From assembly GCF_009299835.1 (NCBI RefSeq), contig NZ_VKCZ01000014.1, positions 372,001 through 436,000 on the forward strand: a stretch of DNA of 64,000 bases. The letters run 5' to 3'. Source of the stretch: Microlunatus speluncae. Lineage in GTDB: Bacteria > Actinomycetota > Actinomycetes > Propionibacteriales > Propionibacteriaceae. Within the stretch, counting starts at the first letter, position 1. The number at the start of each line of letters is the position of its first letter. Positions 16,362 through 25,430 of the stretch are shown piece after piece. The translations under genes and the position numbers were made by a program. The notes below the pieces were generated by a model. The model was not told the origin of the DNA, searched no databases, and saw only the letters and a list, made by a program, of their open reading frames with translations.

Positions 16362-18860
16362 CTACCGGGTGCGGCTGACGGTGCTGAACGGGTCCGGCGG
16401 CGGTGGCGGATCCGGGATCAGGGTCGCCAGTTGCAGATTGATCCCGCGCAGCCGCTGGTAGTCGCCGGAGTCGATCGCCTGCTGGCCTTCGGCGATCAAC
16501 CGGTCGGCGTGCGCTCGGTTCCGCATCTCGGCGCGGGAATCGGCCAGGTTGTCGAAGTAGTGCACCTCGAGGATGCCGTGCCGCTCCATCGCGCGGATCA
16601 CATGCAGCTGCAGTTCTTCCAGTCGCTGCCGGAGCAGGTCGGCGTCGCGGCTTTCGACGGCCTGCTCGACCGCGGCGACATAGAGCGGGAGGTCGCGCTG
16701 GTCGGTGTCACTTCCGTAGGACGCGATCAGGTCGCGGCCCTCCGCGATCCGGGTCTCCGCGTCCGCGACCAGGGTCGGCCATTCCAGCTCGTTCTCGACA
16801 TCGTCGACGGCCGCGCGAAGATCGAGGATCCGCTGCTGAGCGGCCGCGGCCGCGTCGGGATCGACCTTCGAGGCGTCCAGCAGCTCGTCCAGATCCTGCT
16901 CGATCCGTTCCGCTCGGATCCGCTCGAGCATCAGACCGGCGACCGGACTGCTGATCGTGGAGTCGCGATCGCGCAACTCGGCCAACCGGGTCAGGTCGCC
17001 TTCGACCTCCCGGCTGAGATCGTCGTAGGACGGGGCGGACTCGGTGCCGAGACTGATGATGTCCTCGAACTCCTGATCCAGGATCGGCAGGTAGGCCCGG
17101 GCCCGGATCAACCGCGAGGCGTCGATCTCGATGCGGAATTCGATCTCGCTGTCGACCGGCACGTTGCGGCTCACCTGCGCGGCCCGCACCTCGAGCCGGC
17201 CGATCCGGCGGTTGCGGTCGGCCCGACCGTGTTCGCCTTCCAGGACAGGGATCCGGAGCAACCCACCCCGTTCGCCGACCTGCAGCGGAACGGTCGAGCG
17301 CAGCGTCACCCGGCGCCGGACGGGCAGTCCGGTGCCGCGCTCGATCAGCCAGAGCATCTGGTTGCCGTCGAGCCCGACACCGATGGACTGGGCCAACGGC
17401 GGGTCGGTCTCGACCGAGCCCACGGTGTAGCTGAGCCGATCCTGGGTCAGGCTCAATGGTGCCCCGGTCGCGTCGGTCAACTCGACGGCGAACGTGTTCT
17501 TCCGGCCCCGCTCGGCCCACAGTGAGGTGCCGAAGACGCCGCTCTCGGGAATGGTGATCTTTCCGCTGCGCCAGGGCGGCTGCGCCTCCGCGTTGACGAG
17601 CTCGATCGCCAGACCGGTCGGCAGAGCGCCGTCCGGACCGGTCACCTTGCCGGCCAACAGCGGCTCGGTGTCCGGACCGACCGGCTGGTATTCGAACTGG
17701 ATCGCGAAGGCATCGGGCGAGGCCGGGGCCGCGTCCGCGGTCGCCTCGACCCGCTGCCCGCCGGCGAAGATCGCCGCGCCGCGGGCGACGACGGTCATCG
17801 GATCCTGACCGTGCTCGAGCCGAATCCCCAGGCCGTCCCGCGGATCGGCGATCCGCTCCCGCAGATAGGGCATCAGCGTCTGGCCACCGACCATGATCAC
17901 CTGCTCGATGTCGGCCGGGCCGAGCGCTCGTTCCTGGAGCGCCTTGCGGCACAGGTTGATCGATCGTACGACGAGCGGCTCGGTGAGGCGTTCGACATCG
18001 GCGCGCCGCAGCTCGTACTCGAACTCGTGCCGCCGGCCGGCCCCGTCGTCGAGCTCGACGATGACGTCGGCGGAGTCCGCGCGGGACAGTCTGATCTTCG
18101 CCGTCTCGGCGGCGAGTTTGAGCTTGTTGACGACACCGAACCAGCGCGGGTTGCCGCGTCGGAGATCGGACAGGCCGGGCAGTTGGCTCGCGACGGCCGG
18201 CACCAGCAACTCGTCGACGATCTTCCAGTCGATCAACTTGCCGCCGAGGAAGTTGTCGCCCCGGTGATTGATCACGGAGAACTCGCCGTCCCGCAGTTGG
18301 ATCACCGCGGCGTCGAAGGTGCCGCCGCCGAAGTCGTACACCAGCCAGAGCGCCTTGTCGTCGGCCGCCTGGAACCCGTACGCCAGCGCGGCCGCGGTCG
18401 GTTCCTGCAGCAGCGGCGACCGGCGGAGACCGGCCAGCTCGGCGGCGCGCCGGGTCGCGTCACAGGCGCCCATGTCGAACGCCGCCGGGACGGTGATCAC
18501 CGCCGCGTCGAGGTCGTCGCCGGTGCTCTGCCGCACGTCGGCCCGCAACGACTTGAGCACCTCGGCGGACAGCTCTTCCGGCGTCATCGACCGGCCGGAG
18601 GCGTCGAACTTCTTGGCCTCGCCGGCGGTGCCCATCTGCAGCTTGAACTCGATGCTGGTGTTGGCCGGGTCGAGTTCGCTGCGTTCCCGGGCGGCTCGGC
18701 CGACGTAGAGGCGGTCGCGCTTGTCGACCCAGACCGCGGACGGTGTGGTCTCCTGGCCGTCATTGTTCTTGATCACGTTGGCCTGGACACCGTGCAGCAC
18801 GGCAACGGCACTGTTGGTCGTGCCGAGATCGATGCCGAAGTCGATGGTGGAACGGCTCAT
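16362..18860 (-). CDS. Hsp70-family ATPase, non-canonical
   Basis: 832 residues, much longer than DnaK (about 620-640). Residues 1-380 are an actin-like nucleotide-binding domain: phosphate 1 motif DLGTTNS at 11-17, LLQEPTAAALAYG, phosphate 2 LVYDFGGGTFDAAVI and the adenosine motif VIMVGGQTLMPYLRE. Residues about 400-560 replace the DnaK substrate domain with a divergent beta-rich region, and the rest is helical with coiled-coil propensity. It overlaps a GrpE-like gene (stop/start ATGA type) and follows a membrane zinc-ribbon gene, so the three form one operon. It would act as an ATP-driven chaperone of a specialised kind; the client is unknown. It is convergent with tyrA with only nine bases between. 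Confidence 0.88.
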   Translation of the reverse strand: MSRSTIDFGIDLGTTNSAVAVLHGVQANVIKNNDGQETTPSAVWVDKRDRLYVGRAARERSELDPANTSIEFKLQMGTAGEAKKFDASGRSMTPEELSAEVLKSLRADVRQSTGDDLDAAVITVPAAFDMGACDATRRAAELAGLRRSPLLQEPTAAALAYGFQAADDKALWLVYDFGGGTFDAAVIQLRDGEFSVINHRGDNFLGGKLIDWKIVDELLVPAVASQLPGLSDLRRGNPRWFGVVNKLKLAAETAKIRLSRADSADVIVELDDGAGRRHEFEYELRRADVERLTEPLVVRSINLCRKALQERALGPADIEQVIMVGGQTLMPYLRERIADPRDGLGIRLEHGQDPMTVVARGAAIFAGGQRVEATADAAPASPDAFAIQFEYQPVGPDTEPLLAGKVTGPDGALPTGLAIELVNAEAQPPWRSGKITIPESGVFGTSLWAERGRKNTFAVELTDATGAPLSLTQDRLSYTVGSVETDPPLAQSIGVGLDGNQMLWLIERGTGLPVRRRVTLRSTVPLQVGERGGLLRIPVLEGEHGRADRNRRIGRLEVRAAQVSRNVPVDSEIEFRIEIDASRLIRARAYLPILDQEFEDIISLGTESAPSYDDLSREVEGDLTRLAELRDRDSTISSPVAGLMLERIRAERIEQDLDELLDASKVDPDAAAAAQQRILDLRAAVDDVENELEWPTLVADAETRIAEGRDLIASYGSDTDQRDLPLYVAAVEQAVESRDADLLRQRLEELQLHVIRAMERHGILEVHYFDNLADSRAEMRNRAHADRLIAEGQQAIDSGDYQRLRGINLQLATLIPDPPPPPDPFSTVSRTR

Positions 18861-19267
18861 GAGTCCGAATCTCCTTCTGTCACAGGCTTCTCCGGCTGCT
18901 GGTTACCTTGATCATCAGGGGCGAGCGGTGGCGTACCGACGATCACCGCCCCCATCCGCAGCAGCTGCCCGCGAACGTACACGCTCGGTCGGATGGTCTC
19001 GATGATCAGCTCGCGGCCGAGCCCCGGCGTCGGCTGGAACGCGACCACGGAAAGCCTCAGGCCGGGGTCATAGGCGGCGCCGTCGTGCGACTGAGCCTCG
19101 ACGCCGGCGTCGGTCAGGGCGTCGAGGGTCGAGCGCAGATGCCGATACGCCGGATCGTCCTCGCCGACCTTGCCGCGCAGCCGCCAGACCGCGGTCGCGA
19201 GGTCGGCGACGGCGTGGGCGTCCAGCCGGACGGTCGCGGGTTCAGATGCCGGGGGGACGTTCACCAA
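18857..19267 (-). CDS. GrpE-like nucleotide exchange factor candidate
   Basis: 136 residues from TTG 19267, or one codon less from GTG 19264, which has GGAG five bases upstream. The core AYDPGLRLSVVAFQPTPG followed by IRPSVYVRGQLLRMGAVIVG resembles the C-terminal beta domain of GrpE, where a GY-x-phi... RPAxVxV pattern contacts Hsp70. The preceding helix (LATAVWRLRGKV) is short, so a long GrpE coiled coil is missing. It overlaps the Hsp70 gene by four bases and the upstream membrane gene by 26, arguing for co-translation with its partner. Assignment rests on motif similarity and context. Confidence 0.6.
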   Translation of the reverse strand: MVNVPPASEPATVRLDAHAVADLATAVWRLRGKVGEDDPAYRHLRSTLDALTDAGVEAQSHDGAAYDPGLRLSVVAFQPTPGLGRELIIETIRPSVYVRGQLLRMGAVIVGTPPLAPDDQGNQQPEKPVTEGDSDS

Positions 19268-21080
19268 TGCTCCAATGCTCCTTCAAGAGTTCCGCGATCG
19301 GCGGATAGGAACTGACCGAGTAGATGGTTATCGCCGCCGAGCCCGTGAGGGTTCGCCGGTTGATCCGTGCCTCGATGACCCGGGTGTAGATGAACAGGGC
19401 CAGTCCGACAGCCAGCGTGAGGAGCGCCAGCCAACCGTTCACGGCGGACAGGAGCAGCGCGCCGACCACGCCGCTGACGATGATCATGACGGCGGCCACG
19501 GTCGGCGGCAGACCGATGACGCTGGTCGCCGGTGGGTGCTCGTGGCTGCGCCGGCAGGAGGGGCACCGCGGGACGTCCACCGTCACGACCTGCCAGGTGA
19601 GCCGCGTCACTTCCGAGTAGTCGATCATGCTGGACAGCTTGATCGGGCAGGCGCCGGCCCCGGTCGTTCGTTGCTTGCAGAACCAGCAAAGGCCGGCGAA
19701 CTCGATCACGTCGAGCTGGCCCCGGACCAGCTCGACGAGGTCGTCGGCGACGACCGACGAGTCGTCGGTGGCCAGCGTGAGCAGACGCTGCAGCCCGGCC
19801 TTGGCGGTGACGACGTCCCCGGTGCGGGCGGCGTAGACGTTGAGCAGTTGGATCGAGCCGTTGATCAACAGCTCCCAGACCGGGGCGCGCCGGTCGTCCT
19901 CGATGTCGAACTCCCGCAGGCCGGCGAGTAACGGCACCAGGGTCTCGGCGAAGGTCATGACCTTCGCGGCCTGACCGTCGGGCCGCTTCTCCACCTTCTC
20001 GATCGCGGCCAGGAGGCGAACCGCGGTGAGGTTCGTGATGTAGGTGACCAGGTTGTCGGTCAGCGTCCGCCGGGTCTGCGGGCTGACCTCGATGGGCAAG
20101 GCTCGGCGCACGAGGTCGTAGCTGGTGCGATAGCCCTCGGTGTGGTTGGCGTACCGCGCCGCACACCCGTTGACGGCGAGACCGACCTGGTCGGCGGCGG
20201 CGATGTAGCGCGGGTCCCGGCCGCCGAGGATCGCGAGCACCATCCGCAGCAGGGGCTCGGTTTCGTCGAGCAGCACGGTGCCGGCGGTGGCGGACACTTT
20301 GGGTCCCGCCTGTTCGGCGCGCTGGCAGGCCTGCCGGATCCGGGCGGTCAGCGGAGCGGCGGCCGCGGCGAGCACCTCGCCGGCGTGGTCCTCGAATGCG
20401 GACTCGGCGACGACGTCGGCGTTCCACGCGGCGCTCTTGAGGTCACCGGACTCCGCGGCGCGGACGGCCGCGGTTGCCTGGGCCGAGAGCAGCGCCCGGG
20501 GCAGCTCGGCTCTGAGCTCGGTGACGAAGCCGGTGGTGAGCCGCCGATCGTCGAGGGACCGGGCCCGGGCGGCCAGCGCGAGCCAGGGGCCATCGGCCTC
20601 GATGACCTTGCGCCAGTAGGAGTACGCGTCGTTCCAGCGAGCCTCCCGGACACTGGCCGCCTCCACCCCCGGTCGGAAGTCGAGGCAGCGGGCGTGGGTG
20701 AGGACGGCGAGGTTGTGCCAGGCCAGGTCGTCGCCGGCCTTGGCGCGGTCGAGCCAGTGCCGAGCGGCCTGTTCGGGGTCGAGCGGCGGCCGGTCCCCGG
20801 CGTCCGGCCAGAACCAGAACAGCTCCTCGATGACGCGGCGGACCGGGTCGCGGAGGTGCTGCATCGCGTCCAGGACCGCCTGAGGCTCGGGTTCGGGGTC
20901 GGGTGCCAGCAGGCCCGGTCGGCCGGCGAGCGGTGCGCCCAGTCGCTCAGCGGCGCGGATCTCGTCGGTGCGCCGCCGGATGTCCCGGGCGCTCGCCTCG
21001 GTCGGCAGTCCGCTGAGCCGGAACGCGTTGTTGCGATAGAGCTCCGGGGTCGCCACCTCCCGCAGTAGGTCGATCGCCAC
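19242..21080 (-). CDS. Membrane zinc-ribbon protein of Hsp70 operon
   Basis: 612 residues from GTG 21080 with GAGGAGGG upstream. The N-terminus (YRNNAFRLSGLPTEASARD, residues 15-33) has the look of a J-like or assembly domain seen at the head of proteins encoded beside atypical Hsp70s, but no HPD tripeptide is present. A long helical, TPR-like middle (about 90-430) follows. CWFC near 465 and CPSC near 505 form a probable zinc ribbon. Two transmembrane helices (about 520-540 and 545-565) and a short cytosolic tail end the protein. It is first in the operon and could recruit the Hsp70 to the membrane. No family name can be given safely. Confidence 0.65.
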   Translation of the reverse strand: MAIDLLREVATPELYRNNAFRLSGLPTEASARDIRRRTDEIRAAERLGAPLAGRPGLLAPDPEPEPQAVLDAMQHLRDPVRRVIEELFWFWPDAGDRPPLDPEQAARHWLDRAKAGDDLAWHNLAVLTHARCLDFRPGVEAASVREARWNDAYSYWRKVIEADGPWLALAARARSLDDRRLTTGFVTELRAELPRALLSAQATAAVRAAESGDLKSAAWNADVVAESAFEDHAGEVLAAAAAPLTARIRQACQRAEQAGPKVSATAGTVLLDETEPLLRMVLAILGGRDPRYIAAADQVGLAVNGCAARYANHTEGYRTSYDLVRRALPIEVSPQTRRTLTDNLVTYITNLTAVRLLAAIEKVEKRPDGQAAKVMTFAETLVPLLAGLREFDIEDDRRAPVWELLINGSIQLLNVYAARTGDVVTAKAGLQRLLTLATDDSSVVADDLVELVRGQLDVIEFAGLCWFCKQRTTGAGACPIKLSSMIDYSEVTRLTWQVVTVDVPRCPSCRRSHEHPPATSVIGLPPTVAAVMIIVSGVVGALLLSAVNGWLALLTLAVGLALFIYTRVIEARINRRTLTGSAAITIYSVSSYPPIAELLKEHWSIGERPPGI

Positions 21081-21181
21081 GCAACACGCCCTCCTCGTCG
21101 CGCCCCGCGCCCGAGCGCCGGCCGTCGGTCCAGGATGCCTCAGCCGGCCCGGAACCCCGGCCGTCGTCGCACCTGATCTTG

Positions 21182-22201
21182 CTATCTGGGCGACGGTCCG
21201 GGGGCGTACGGGAGCAGGTGCTGCAGGACGGCGACCAGGAAGCGGCCGGGCTGCTCATACATCGGCAGGTGGGCGGAGTCCTCGAACCACGTGACGATCT
21301 TGGCTGGTGCCTCGAGCCGGTTGAGCCAGTCGATCACCGGGCCGGTTGGCGTGACCTGATCATGCCGGCCGAGGAACTGGATGATCGGGATCGGGAACTC
21401 GTGGACCTGGGTGAAATCGAGGTCGATGAACTGCGGCAGCAGGTGATCGGCCAGGAACGCCCGGCCGGCCCGGGACGAGGCCCGGTCGGCATCGCTGTAG
21501 TCGGGCGCGGCAAGATCACCGTTGGTGAAGTACGGGCCGTCGGCACGGCCCGCCGCGACGCCGCCGAACCGCTCCACCCAGCGCCGCTGGATGATCAACT
21601 TCGACACCTCGAACGGCCGGGGATAGGGCGCGATGCCGGCCAGTTCGGCCAACGCCGTGCGGTCGTCACGCCGCTCAGCCTCGGCTCGGACCCAGCTCCA
21701 ACTCGCCTCTTCGCCCAGCACGCCGGAGACGACCTGGCAGACCCCGAGGTAGGCGGCGAACAGGTCGGGCCGGAGCAGCACGGCGCGAGCCGCGACGGCG
21801 GATCCCCAACTGTGTCCGACCAGGCAGACCTGCTCGACCTCGAACTCGCCCTTGATCAGTTCGGCCAGCTCGACCGCGTCCCGGGCGCAATGATCAAGAC
21901 TGAGCGCGCCCCGCAGGGCGGCCGAGTCGTCATGCTGGAAGCTGCGGCCGGCTCCGCGCTGGTCGTACTGGACGACGGTGAAGTATTCCTCGAGCGGCCG
22001 TTGCCACATCCACGACGTCGCGCTCAGCGGCGTGCCCGGCCCGCCGTGCACCACGATCATGATCGGGTTCCGCCGGTCCCGGCCCCGGATCGACACCACC
22101 TGCGGCACGCCACCCAACGCGACAACCCGCGTCTCGTCGATCGCGCCGGGCGTGGCCAGCCGGCAGAGCTCGGCAATCACCGACCCGGGAGACTCCGTCA
22201 C
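21182..22201 (-). CDS. Alpha/beta hydrolase, proline iminopeptidase-like
   Basis: 339 residues from GTG 22201, chosen because GAGAGGA lies seven bases upstream; a TTG at 22207 would sit too close to it. The fold is shown by the oxyanion motif MIVVHGGPGTPLS (about 45-57), YDQRGAGRS, the nucleophile elbow GHSWGS (about 125-130), and late D and H candidates (LGRHDQVTP and DSAHLPMYEQP). HGGPG with the DQRGxGxS motif is characteristic of the prolyl aminopeptidase branch, which removes N-terminal proline or hydrolyses related amides and esters. The gene stands alone and is followed by a palindrome shared with the glycosidase gene. Confidence 0.85.
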   Translation of the reverse strand: MTESPGSVIAELCRLATPGAIDETRVVALGGVPQVVSIRGRDRRNPIMIVVHGGPGTPLSATSWMWQRPLEEYFTVVQYDQRGAGRSFQHDDSAALRGALSLDHCARDAVELAELIKGEFEVEQVCLVGHSWGSAVAARAVLLRPDLFAAYLGVCQVVSGVLGEEASWSWVRAEAERRDDRTALAELAGIAPYPRPFEVSKLIIQRRWVERFGGVAAGRADGPYFTNGDLAAPDYSDADRASSRAGRAFLADHLLPQFIDLDFTQVHEFPIPIIQFLGRHDQVTPTGPVIDWLNRLEAPAKIVTWFEDSAHLPMYEQPGRFLVAVLQHLLPYAPGPSPR

Positions 22202-22324
22202 CCCCAAATCCTCTCAAACCCATCGACAATTCGAGAACAGGTGCCACTTCGCCAGGTGCGGCAGGAGAGGCGATCGCCGCTCTATTTTCGAACCAGTACA
22301 GGAACCAACCAGGTGGGACTGCGG

Positions 22325-22370
22325 CTTGTCAGAACTGAGTAGCCCTATGGCACAACTCAGTTCTGACAAG
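22325..22370. terminator. Palindrome, TTGTCAGA family
   Basis: Perfect 16-base arms (22325-22340 and 22355-22370) with a 14-base loop, 12 bases beyond the glycosidase stop at 22383. The arm begins CTTGTCAGAACTGAGT. It probably terminates the sugar operon transcript and lies upstream of the hydrolase promoter. Confidence 0.75.
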
Positions 22371-22382
22371 TCGGTGTTTGGA

Positions 22383-24569
22383 TCAGTCGGTGGCTACGGT
22401 GCGGCCGTCGGCGTGGACGTCGTAGGTCCGGTCGCCGACGCGGAGGCCGCGGAGGGCGGCGGTCGGGTCGAGGTCGGCGAGCACCGGAGCAGCGGTGAGC
22501 GTGCCGTCGAGGCCGGGGCGGATGCCGAACAGGGATTCGATCACCAGGGCGACCCAGGCGCCGGAGGAGGAGCAGGACCAGTCGATGATGTACGGCAGCT
22601 GGGGCGGCGACTTGCGGGCGCCGCCGTTGATCCCCGGCTGGGCCTCCTCGACGAAGTGCGCCTGGCCGGTCGGGCCCTGGTTGGTCGACTTGGCCAGGCC
22701 GGGCAGCCAGTCCAGGGCGACCTCGGGCGCGCCGAGCTCGACCAGCGCGCGGGCGGCGTCGGCCGGCCAGGCCGGATAGGCGCCGTTCCACTGGTGATCG
22801 GGACGGACGCTGAAGCTGGCGTCCGGATCGTACGGCGACAGAGCTCGGATCCAGTTCTCGGTCTGCAGCTCGCGGCGGAAGAAGTCGATCATCTCCGACC
22901 GGACCGTCGGATCAAGATCATCGGCGATGGTGGTGCCGACGATGCTGAAGTCGTAGCAGTGCCGGACGCCGAGCCGGGTGCCGTCCGGCTGCCGGGCGGC
23001 GAAGAAGCCGGTGCCGGGCTGGTAGAGGTCGATCACGTGCGGCAGCAGCTCGCCGGCCTCGGCCCGGAGTTGATCACCGGAGCCGCCGACCAGGTCGAGC
23101 AGTTCGGCCGAGGTGCGCAGGTTCCAGACGTTGGCCGCGTTCAGGCTGGCGACCTCATGGGTGTAGGAGCTGACGCACTCCAGCAGGTTCTGGATCTCGC
23201 CGTAGTCGGCCAGCGGCGACTTCTGCCGCAGCTCCTGCCAGGCGTACGCCCACTGCCGGAGGTGATCATGGACCGGCCGCCCGGCCAGCTCCTCGCTCAG
23301 GAAACCATGATCACCGGTGAGGCGGACGTAGTCGTCGACCAGCCGGGTCATCGCGTAGTCGTTCACCGAATACCAGTTGCCGACCGGGCCCCCGGTCAGC
23401 GACGAGGTGCCGAAATGGGTGTGGATGTCGCTCTTGATCCAGTGCGCGAGTTGCCGGCGCATCGGCTCCGGGTCGAGCAGCGCGTGGGTCAGTGAGCTGA
23501 GGCTGAAGTCCCAGATGAAGGTGGTGGTGGACCAGTAGTTCGGCATCAGCGTGTCGTAGGTCCGGCCGAGGACGTTGCCGGCGTAGTCGCGGCGGAACCA
23601 GATCACCCCGAGCACGCCCCACCAGTAGAGCCGGCGCAGCGCCTCGTTCTCGGTCTCCAGGATCGGCAGGTGGCCGGAGAACTCGTCGTTGCCGGGCGTG
23701 AACGCGGCCCGGAGCTGCCGGTTCCAGAACTCCTCGGCCGCGGTGATCACGGCCGGCACGTCGGCGGCGACCCGATCGAAGATCATCGATGACTCCGCCT
23801 CGGAGCCGGCCACGGCCTGGACATAGCCGACCCGGGCGGATCCTCCGGCCGGGACGTCGAGCACGGTCTCGACCGAACCGCCGCGAGCCGTCCCGCCGAT
23901 CCCGGTCTCATAGGTGTCACCGGCCGGCGCCACACCGCTGGCCCGGACCGTCGACTCCCGGTCCAACCCCTGCACGCCGACCGCCGCCCCGTCGGGCTGC
24001 GTGAAGATCATCCGTGCCAGTTCGTTCCCTGAGCCGACCCCTTGTTCGTTCCCTGAGCCTGTCGAAGGGCCGTCCTGAGCCTGTCGAAGGGGGTGGACCA
24101 CGGTCTCGTTCGCCGCACCCGGTGACTCGGCCGACAGCCACGCCCCGTCGGCCGCGCGGACCCGGGAGTTCAGGGTGAAGCCGAGCCGCACCTGACGATC
24201 CTCGTCACCGAGGTTGTGCACCCGGACGTCGATCGCCACCGCGGTCTCACCCGGAACGGCCACGGTGATCGTCTCGATCCGCAGCCCCGGCAGGTCGGCC
24301 GTGCGGACGACCCGGTCGGGCCGCCAGGCGTGGGTCACCGGCGCGCCGTACGAGGCGAACAACCGGCCGTCGACGAACAACGTCCCGGTCGCGGTGAGCC
24401 CCTGCGAGATCGGCGGAAAGGTGATCGCGCTGATCTGGGTCAGGTCATGATCGATCCGGACGGTGCCGAGCAGGTTGGTCAACCCGCTCGGCGCGATCAG
24501 GTCGTCGTAGTGGTGGCTGACCGGATCAGCGGCAAGATCATCGACCGAAGGGATGGTCGGCACAGACAC
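22383..24569 (-). CDS. Six-hairpin (alpha/alpha)6-barrel glycosidase
   Basis: 728 residues from GTG 24569 with GAGGAG seven bases upstream; the open frame continues further but that part lies over the permease gene. An N-terminal beta-sandwich (1-300) precedes an (alpha/alpha)6 barrel with YWWGVLGVIWFRRDYAG, WSTTTFIWDFSLSS, NDYAMTRLVDDY and DHQWNGAYPAWPADAARAL segments; W-D-x-S and late acidic residues could be catalytic. The overall form recalls trehalase/GH63/GH78-like enzymes, but the exact family is unclear. No signal peptide is seen, so it acts inside the cell on imported oligosaccharide. Residues about 160-184 ([16 protein letters not shown] text) are encoded by a dispersed repeat and interrupt the sandwich domain. 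Last gene of the ROK-isomerase-ABC operon. Confidence 0.8.
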   Translation of the reverse strand: MSVPTIPSVDDLAADPVSHHYDDLIAPSGLTNLLGTVRIDHDLTQISAITFPPISQGLTATGTLFVDGRLFASYGAPVTHAWRPDRVVRTADLPGLRIETITVAVPGETAVAIDVRVHNLGDEDRQVRLGFTLNSRVRAADGAWLSAESPGAANETVVHPLRQAQDGPSTGSGNEQGVGSGNELARMIFTQPDGAAVGVQGLDRESTVRASGVAPAGDTYETGIGGTARGGSVETVLDVPAGGSARVGYVQAVAGSEAESSMIFDRVAADVPAVITAAEEFWNRQLRAAFTPGNDEFSGHLPILETENEALRRLYWWGVLGVIWFRRDYAGNVLGRTYDTLMPNYWSTTTFIWDFSLSSLTHALLDPEPMRRQLAHWIKSDIHTHFGTSSLTGGPVGNWYSVNDYAMTRLVDDYVRLTGDHGFLSEELAGRPVHDHLRQWAYAWQELRQKSPLADYGEIQNLLECVSSYTHEVASLNAANVWNLRTSAELLDLVGGSGDQLRAEAGELLPHVIDLYQPGTGFFAARQPDGTRLGVRHCYDFSIVGTTIADDLDPTVRSEMIDFFRRELQTENWIRALSPYDPDASFSVRPDHQWNGAYPAWPADAARALVELGAPEVALDWLPGLAKSTNQGPTGQAHFVEEAQPGINGGARKSPPQLPYIIDWSCSSSGAWVALVIESLFGIRPGLDGTLTAAPVLADLDPTAALRGLRVGDRTYDVHADGRTVATD
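24021..24093. repeat. Dispersed repeat cluster inside glycosidase gene
   Basis: Three CCTGAGC units, the last two in the full CCTGAGCCTGTCGAAGG form, lie in frame in the glycosidase gene. Read on the coding strand they specify Pro-Leu-Arg-Gln-Ala-Gln-Asp-Gly then Ser-Thr-Gly-Ser-Gly-Asn-Glu, the same peptide as in the acyltransferase at 47362. Confidence 0.85.
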
Positions 24570-24595
24570 GAGTGAACTCCTCGAAGGGGATGGGA

Positions 24596-25420
24596 TCAGT
24601 ACTGGCCGAGGGCGAGGCCCCGGGCGAAGAAGCGCTGGGTGCACAGGAACAAGATCACGGTCGGCAGCGAGACCAGCACCCCGGCGGCCAGCACCGTGGA
24701 CAGCTGCGCCCCGCCGTAGGTGCTCTGCATCCCGGCCAGGGTGGTGACGATCGGCCGGATCGCGTCGGACTGGGCCAGCACCAGGCCGAGCAGCAGATCG
24801 TTCCAGATGAAGGTCGCCTGCAGGATGAAGATCGCCACCAGCGCGCTGACCGACATCGGCAGATAGACCCGGGTGAAGATCGAGAAGACCGAGGCCCCGT
24901 CCAGCCGCGCCGCCTCGAACACACTGTGCGACACCCCGGTGAAGAAGTTGCGCATCACGAAGGCCGAGAACGGGGTCGCGATCGCGGTGTAGATCAGGAT
25001 CATGCCGACCCGGTTGTCGTACAGGCCGACCCGGGAGTAACCGTCGAACAGCGGCAGCAAGATCATCTGCAGCGGAAAGATGGTGCCGCCGAAGATCACC
25101 ACGAACCAGGCGAACCCGTGCTTCAGGCCCAGCGCGACAATGCCGAAGCCGGCTGCCGCACCGACGATCACGGCCAGGGCGGGGGAGACGATGCTGTAGA
25201 GCGCCGTGCTCAGCACACTGTCGGCCATCCCGGACAGGGTCAGCGCCTCGCCGATGTTGGAGAACAGGGCGAAGCCGTCCGGGATCCAGGACTGCCGCGA
25301 GTCGTACACGGTCGGATCCTTGCTGGCGTTGATCAGCAGCAGATACACCGGGAGCAGCCAGCACAGCCCGAAGATCACCAGGATCGTGGTGCGGACGATC
25401 TGAGAGGTCTTTCCGTTCAT
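24596..25420 (-). CDS. Sugar ABC transporter permease, MalG type
   Basis: 274 residues, ATG start with GAGGAGACGATC upstream. Six predicted membrane helices; the first runs through TTILVIFGLCWLLPVYLLLINA. The cytosolic EAA loop (FEAARLDGASVFSIFTRVYLP) that docks with the ATPase is intact. The family pairs with a MalF-type partner, the next gene upstream, and a lipoprotein at 26393. No ATPase gene is present in the operon, so a shared MsiK-like ATPase from elsewhere is expected, the usual actinobacterial arrangement. Confidence 0.93.
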   Translation of the reverse strand: MNGKTSQIVRTTILVIFGLCWLLPVYLLLINASKDPTVYDSRQSWIPDGFALFSNIGEALTLSGMADSVLSTALYSIVSPALAVIVGAAAGFGIVALGLKHGFAWFVVIFGGTIFPLQMILLPLFDGYSRVGLYDNRVGMILIYTAIATPFSAFVMRNFFTGVSHSVFEAARLDGASVFSIFTRVYLPMSVSALVAIFILQATFIWNDLLLGLVLAQSDAIRPIVTTLAGMQSTYGGAQLSTVLAAGVLVSLPTVILFLCTQRFFARGLALGQY

Positions 25421-25430
25421 GATCGTCTCC

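Noticed and set aside
24570..25364. Upstream extension of the glycosidase frame
   Set aside because: Lies over the permease gene and reads as out-of-frame text; GTG 24569 with a good ribosome binding site fits the family.
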